43,099 bases of DNA from Stutzerimonas nitrititolerans (lineage in GTDB: Bacteria > Pseudomonadota > Gammaproteobacteria > Pseudomonadales > Pseudomonadaceae). The DNA is taken from positions 1-43,099 of the forward strand of contig NZ_RFFL01000019.1 of the NCBI RefSeq assembly GCF_003696285.1. Direction: 5' to 3'. The notes under the pieces are model-generated. The model saw nothing but the letters and a program-made list of their open reading frames with translations, did not search any database and was not told the origin of the DNA. Position 1 is the stretch's first letter; every line of letters begins with the position of its first letter. Of this stretch, positions 43,027-43,099 are shown piece by piece. The position numbers and the translations under genes are program-made.

Positions 43027-43099
43027 ATGAACAACATCACCCGCACTTTCGCTGCCAGCATGCTCGCCATCACCCTGCAGGCCGGCGTCACCGCCCATG
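43027..43099 (+). CDS. Start of an exported protein, 3' partial
   Basis: GGAGA lies before the ATG at 43027. The visible codons are MNNITRTFAASMLAITLQAG followed by VTAH, a typical Sec signal peptide ending in a likely A-x-A-type site (the H begins the mature part). The gene leaves the window. It is co-directional with the Ohr gene 45 bp upstream, so may belong to the same operon. Identity unknown. Confidence 0.6.
   Translation, partial: MNNITRTFAASMLAITLQAGVTAH

Overview
The window comes from a GC-rich gammaproteobacterial chromosome that is almost certainly a Pseudomonas. The order bfd-bfr-grxD-argF-ABC ATPase, the lysS-prfB pair and the tsaB-small protein-DUF72 group all match Pseudomonas genomes as I know them. 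Species is not resolved; a stutzeri/mendocina/oleovorans-type pseudomonad is a guess.

Positions 1 to about 12,290 are the integrase-proximal (early) arm of a prophage that enters from the left edge. It is a dense run of mostly plus-strand small genes with ATGA overlaps. It contains a two-component recombination module (RecT-like annealing protein and a YqaJ/lambda-Exo type nuclease), an HNH endonuclease with NUMOD3-like motifs, many small Cys-pair proteins, two Ead/Ea22-like mosaic proteins, an excisionase-like protein and a tyrosine integrase. A two-gene minus-strand cassette (7327-7928) with its own excellent ribosome binding site interrupts the block and looks like a lysogeny 'moron'. GC-rich hairpins sit just upstream of at least seven prophage starts, and two of these leaders share the same sequence. 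One Cys-rich gene (6747-7105) is split by an apparent one-base frameshift. No structural, lysis or repressor genes are in view, so the rest of the prophage lies to the left. The right attachment site should lie within about 70 bases after the integrase, with no tRNA visible.

Positions 12,357 to 43,099 are ordinary host chromosome. Going right: a TetR regulator; rsmJ; an extensin-like protein; DUF72; a small protein; tsaB; a 790-bp gene-free stretch with two inverted copies of an intergenic repeat; adk; ppc; two DUF4398 lipoproteins (one with an OmpA domain); a small membrane protein; an AIM24-family protein; a DUF1704 'QEGLA' putative metallopeptidase; a CorC/HlyC-type CBS protein; lysS; prfB (with the +1 programmed frameshift); a TerB-like protein; an old-yellow-enzyme homologue; recJ; yaeQ; a membrane diguanylate cyclase; the iron-storage pair bfd and bfr; grxD; argF; an orphan FbpC-like ABC ATPase; tadA; a divergent copper pair (multicopper oxidase and a His-rich cupredoxin); and an AraC regulator divergent from an Ohr-type peroxidase. 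The last 73 bases start another exported protein.

Functional themes in the host part are iron storage and release (bfd with a Fur-like box over its promoter, bfr, grxD), copper handling, peroxide defence, translation and tRNA modification (lysS, prfB, rsmJ, tsaB, tadA) and core metabolism (ppc, adk, argF). The novelty lies mainly in the prophage arm (Cys-rich micropeptide pair, leader hairpins, reversed membrane cassette) and in the intergenic repeats at 16.8-17.3 kb and 28.2-28.3 kb.
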